DNA of 64,000 bases from Paenibacillus sp. PAMC 26794 (GTDB lineage Bacteria; Bacillota; Bacilli; Paenibacillales; Paenibacillaceae), in NCBI RefSeq assembly GCF_000316035.1, contig NZ_ANHX01000091.1, positions 124,001 to 188,000 of the forward strand, in the 5' to 3' direction. Position 1 is the first letter of the stretch. Each line of letters starts with the position of its first letter. The notes beneath the pieces were generated by a model. The model was not told the origin of the DNA. It saw only the letters and a list, made by a program, of their open reading frames with translations, and did no database searches. The translations under genes and the position numbers were made by a program. This document shows positions 63,201-64,000 of this stretch, in pieces.

Positions 63201-64000
63201 AGTATCAACGGCAGCAAATTGCTTGAAGGAACCGTATCGGGGGTTCATATTGCGTCCGAAAGTGTGCAAACTGGGCATATTCAGGCAGGGGCCATTCATG
63301 CTGACCATATTCAGGAGCGGAGCATCGGCACAATCCATCTGGAGGAGGAAGCAGTAAGTGCGATTCACCTGCAAAATGGGTCTGTCATCAGTGCCAAACT
63401 GGCCGACGGCAGTGTAACCGGCAGCAAGTTGATCGAAGATGCGGTGTCGGGAATCCATATCGCTTCTGAAAGTGTGCAACCCCGCCATATCCAGGCAGGA
63501 GTAATCCTTTCTGACCATATTCAGGAGCACAGCATTGGCATGCTTCACTTGGAACAGGAAGCCGTAAGTGCCATTCATCTGCAAAATGGATCTGTAACAA
63601 GTACCAAGTTGGCCGACGGCAGTGTAACCGGCAGCAAGTTGCTCGAAGGAGCAGTATCAGATATCCACATTGCAGACGATAGTGTGCAATCCAGTAAGAT
63701 TCAGGCAGGAGCCATCCATGCTGATCATATTCAAGAGCGGAGCATCGGCACAGCACATTTGGAAGAGGAGTCGGTAAGTGCCATTCATTTGCAAAATGGA
63801 TCTGTAACGAGTGCCAAACTGGCGGATGGCAGTATAACTGGCAGCAAGTTACTCGAAGGTACGGTATCCGGGGTTCATATCGCATCGGAAAGTGTGCAAT
63901 CCGGGCATATTCAGGCAGGAGCTATTCATGCTGGTCATATTCAGGAGCGAAGCATAGGCACAGCCCATCTGGAAGAGGAAGCAGTAAGTGCGGTTCATCT
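60237..64000 (+). CDS. Giant decapeptide-repeat surface protein (partial, runs off the window)
   Basis: At least 1254 residues are encoded without a stop before the window ends. The first 150 residues are charged and not repetitive (KKKVPTPKLRH near the start, then an acidic section). From about residue 155 a ten-residue repeat of the type GSVTSAKLAD or GSIGTSHLEE runs on about 110 times. Small and beta-branched residues alternate regularly, which suggests a beta-solenoid. The final 1.2 kb repeats a seven-unit block of 70 residues. No signal peptide is visible. GGAAGGAG precedes the start. The neighbouring YheC/D gene hints at a spore-surface role. A resemblance to WIAG-tail proteins cannot be tested without the C-terminus. 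Confidence 0.8.
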   Translation, partial: MSKNGKKKVPTPKLRHVSPKYKELELTDRRADKMNSGFTVNREERLNTNKRGSRAVQESEEFLFDSMELPASTNELEELEIEAEIKPEPVESDRKEVETQDSSEKQIQVSSVAPPALEEEQDINKQEIASKDRLQILNQNQMPGHTGHYIYTDDLSEFAVTESKLAPFSVDASKLKPDAVGSEALQDYAVTSIHIADGAIVSAKLAEASVSEEHLIDGSVSGHKIRNASIAGEKIRDGSITSQKLGNQVIDSAKIADGSISTRHLSRMLITEELIKNHAVTGDKIAISGVDTRHLTGGAVNTSKLADDAVTTSKIREAAVTGSKIEEHSIESHHIQAGAVKQTHLAEGSVGRSQLLNGSIGSDQIEDGSIQTRHLAEGSLSGRHLLDGSIGSSQIRAHSVGKEQIGNGEVGSEHLTEGAVTSSKLADQSVGTAKLLEQSITASKISDQSVISSKIADEAVQGKHLAKGSIRAEHIANRGITTVHVDNSAIHSIHIASGSIEATHLSAGSVSGDALADDVVCERHLAESAVGTYELQDAAVTDVKLADGSVTTEKLGTASVSSRALAPGSVISSHLASGGVTGTHLAPGSVGSEALRPYAVKSDHLTEHAVGAPHLQPGSVETDAIARAAVTTDKLAPGSITSSQLAGGSIFPPHLTDHAVTSPKLSPESVATDKLADFAVTSAKLADGSVTFSKIMAESINAKHIPAGTIRGYHLKQHAVSLEHLSEEIRSPELFADGSITGNKLRHGSVSADHLTADSVSGTELQQAAVGSEHLQPSVVQSVHLAEGSVKSDHLGTQVVSSQHLKPDIIHEEHIAEQVVTSHHLAPGSVETDHLAPLSITAAHLQPGLISGLHLQAESTSAVHLQQGAVHSRHIQDGEILPHHIHERSIGTSHLEEEAVSTIILQDESVTRSKLATGSVDGSKLAAESVSATHIANESVQTRHIQEGAILADHIQECSIGSVHLDEDSVSAVHLQNGSVTSAKLADGSINGSKLLEGTVSGVHIASESVQTGHIQAGAIHADHIQERSIGTIHLEEEAVSAIHLQNGSVISAKLADGSVTGSKLIEDAVSGIHIASESVQPRHIQAGVILSDHIQEHSIGMLHLEQEAVSAIHLQNGSVTSTKLADGSVTGSKLLEGAVSDIHIADDSVQSSKIQAGAIHADHIQERSIGTAHLEEESVSAIHLQNGSVTSAKLADGSITGSKLLEGTVSGVHIASESVQSGHIQAGAIHAGHIQERSIGTAHLEEEAVSAVH
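62805..64000 (+). repeat. 210-base tandem superrepeat inside the repeat-protein gene
   Basis: The sequence GTAAGTG recurs in register at 62934, 63144, 63354, 63564, 63774 and 63984 (the first reads GTAAGTA), giving an exact 210-base period, or seven decapeptides. The later copies are more alike than the first, which suggests recent expansion. Confidence 0.9.

Noticed and set aside
62805..64000. CRISPR array
   Set aside because: The 210-base period is in frame, codes a continuous protein, and has no short identical repeats with unique spacers.
60237..64000. Prophage tail fibre
   Set aside because: Repeats of this kind occur in tail fibres, but no other phage gene is present and the neighbour is a spore-coat YheC/D gene. 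It cannot be fully excluded because the gene runs off the window.

Overview
The window looks like chromosomal DNA of a Paenibacillus-like, endospore-forming member of the Bacillales. The evidence is strong AGGAGG-type ribosome binding sites, Gram-positive helicase-loader genes (dnaB and dnaI), coproheme-pathway HemQ, YuiB, EcsAB, KtrAB, a YjcZ-type spore peptide, a YheC/YheD spore-coat ATP-grasp protein, and a trxA-uvrC-sdhCAB order resembling Bacillus subtilis. I see no tRNA, rRNA, CRISPR array, transposase or prophage.

Layout. 1-3.0 kb: a type II NADH dehydrogenase-like gene with a small partner, hemQ and yuiB. 3.4-4.9 kb: dnaB. 5.0-28.5 kb: a carbohydrate locus consisting of a secreted GH85 endo-beta-N-acetylglucosaminidase, a YesM/YesN-type two-component system, a LplABC-type ABC importer, and cytoplasmic GH3, GH38, GH125, clan GH-A and GH38 enzymes. 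28.7-30.6 kb: dnaI, a 51-residue membrane peptide gene and trxA. 30.9-37.2 kb: uvrC, a CPBP membrane protease and ktrBA. 37.2-42.1 kb: a LysR regulator and sdhCAB. 42.3-52.5 kb: two phosphoesterases, a GNAT enzyme, a PHP phosphatase, a LysR regulator, cheX, an SDR enzyme, a DEAD-box helicase, ecsAB and a spore peptide. 52.7-57.6 kb: an aminotransferase, a flavoprotein with a divergent MocR regulator, and an AraC regulator. 57.7-64 kb: psd, a YheC/D protein and the start of a giant decapeptide-repeat protein that runs off the window.

How the genes work together. The 5-28.5 kb locus reads as one high-mannose (possibly plant-type) N-glycan pathway: GH85 cuts the glycan outside the cell, the importer brings the oligosaccharide in, and two GH38 enzymes, GH125, a GH-A enzyme and GH3 take it apart inside. 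It lies between dnaB and dnaI, which are neighbours in B. subtilis.

The most unusual signal is a dispersed, structured intergenic repeat present five times (near 1.5, 8.1, 21.0, 30.8 and 41.2 kb). Its helices keep pairing although the bases change, and four of the five copies lie just upstream of a gene, one of them between sdhA and sdhB. I do not recognise this family.
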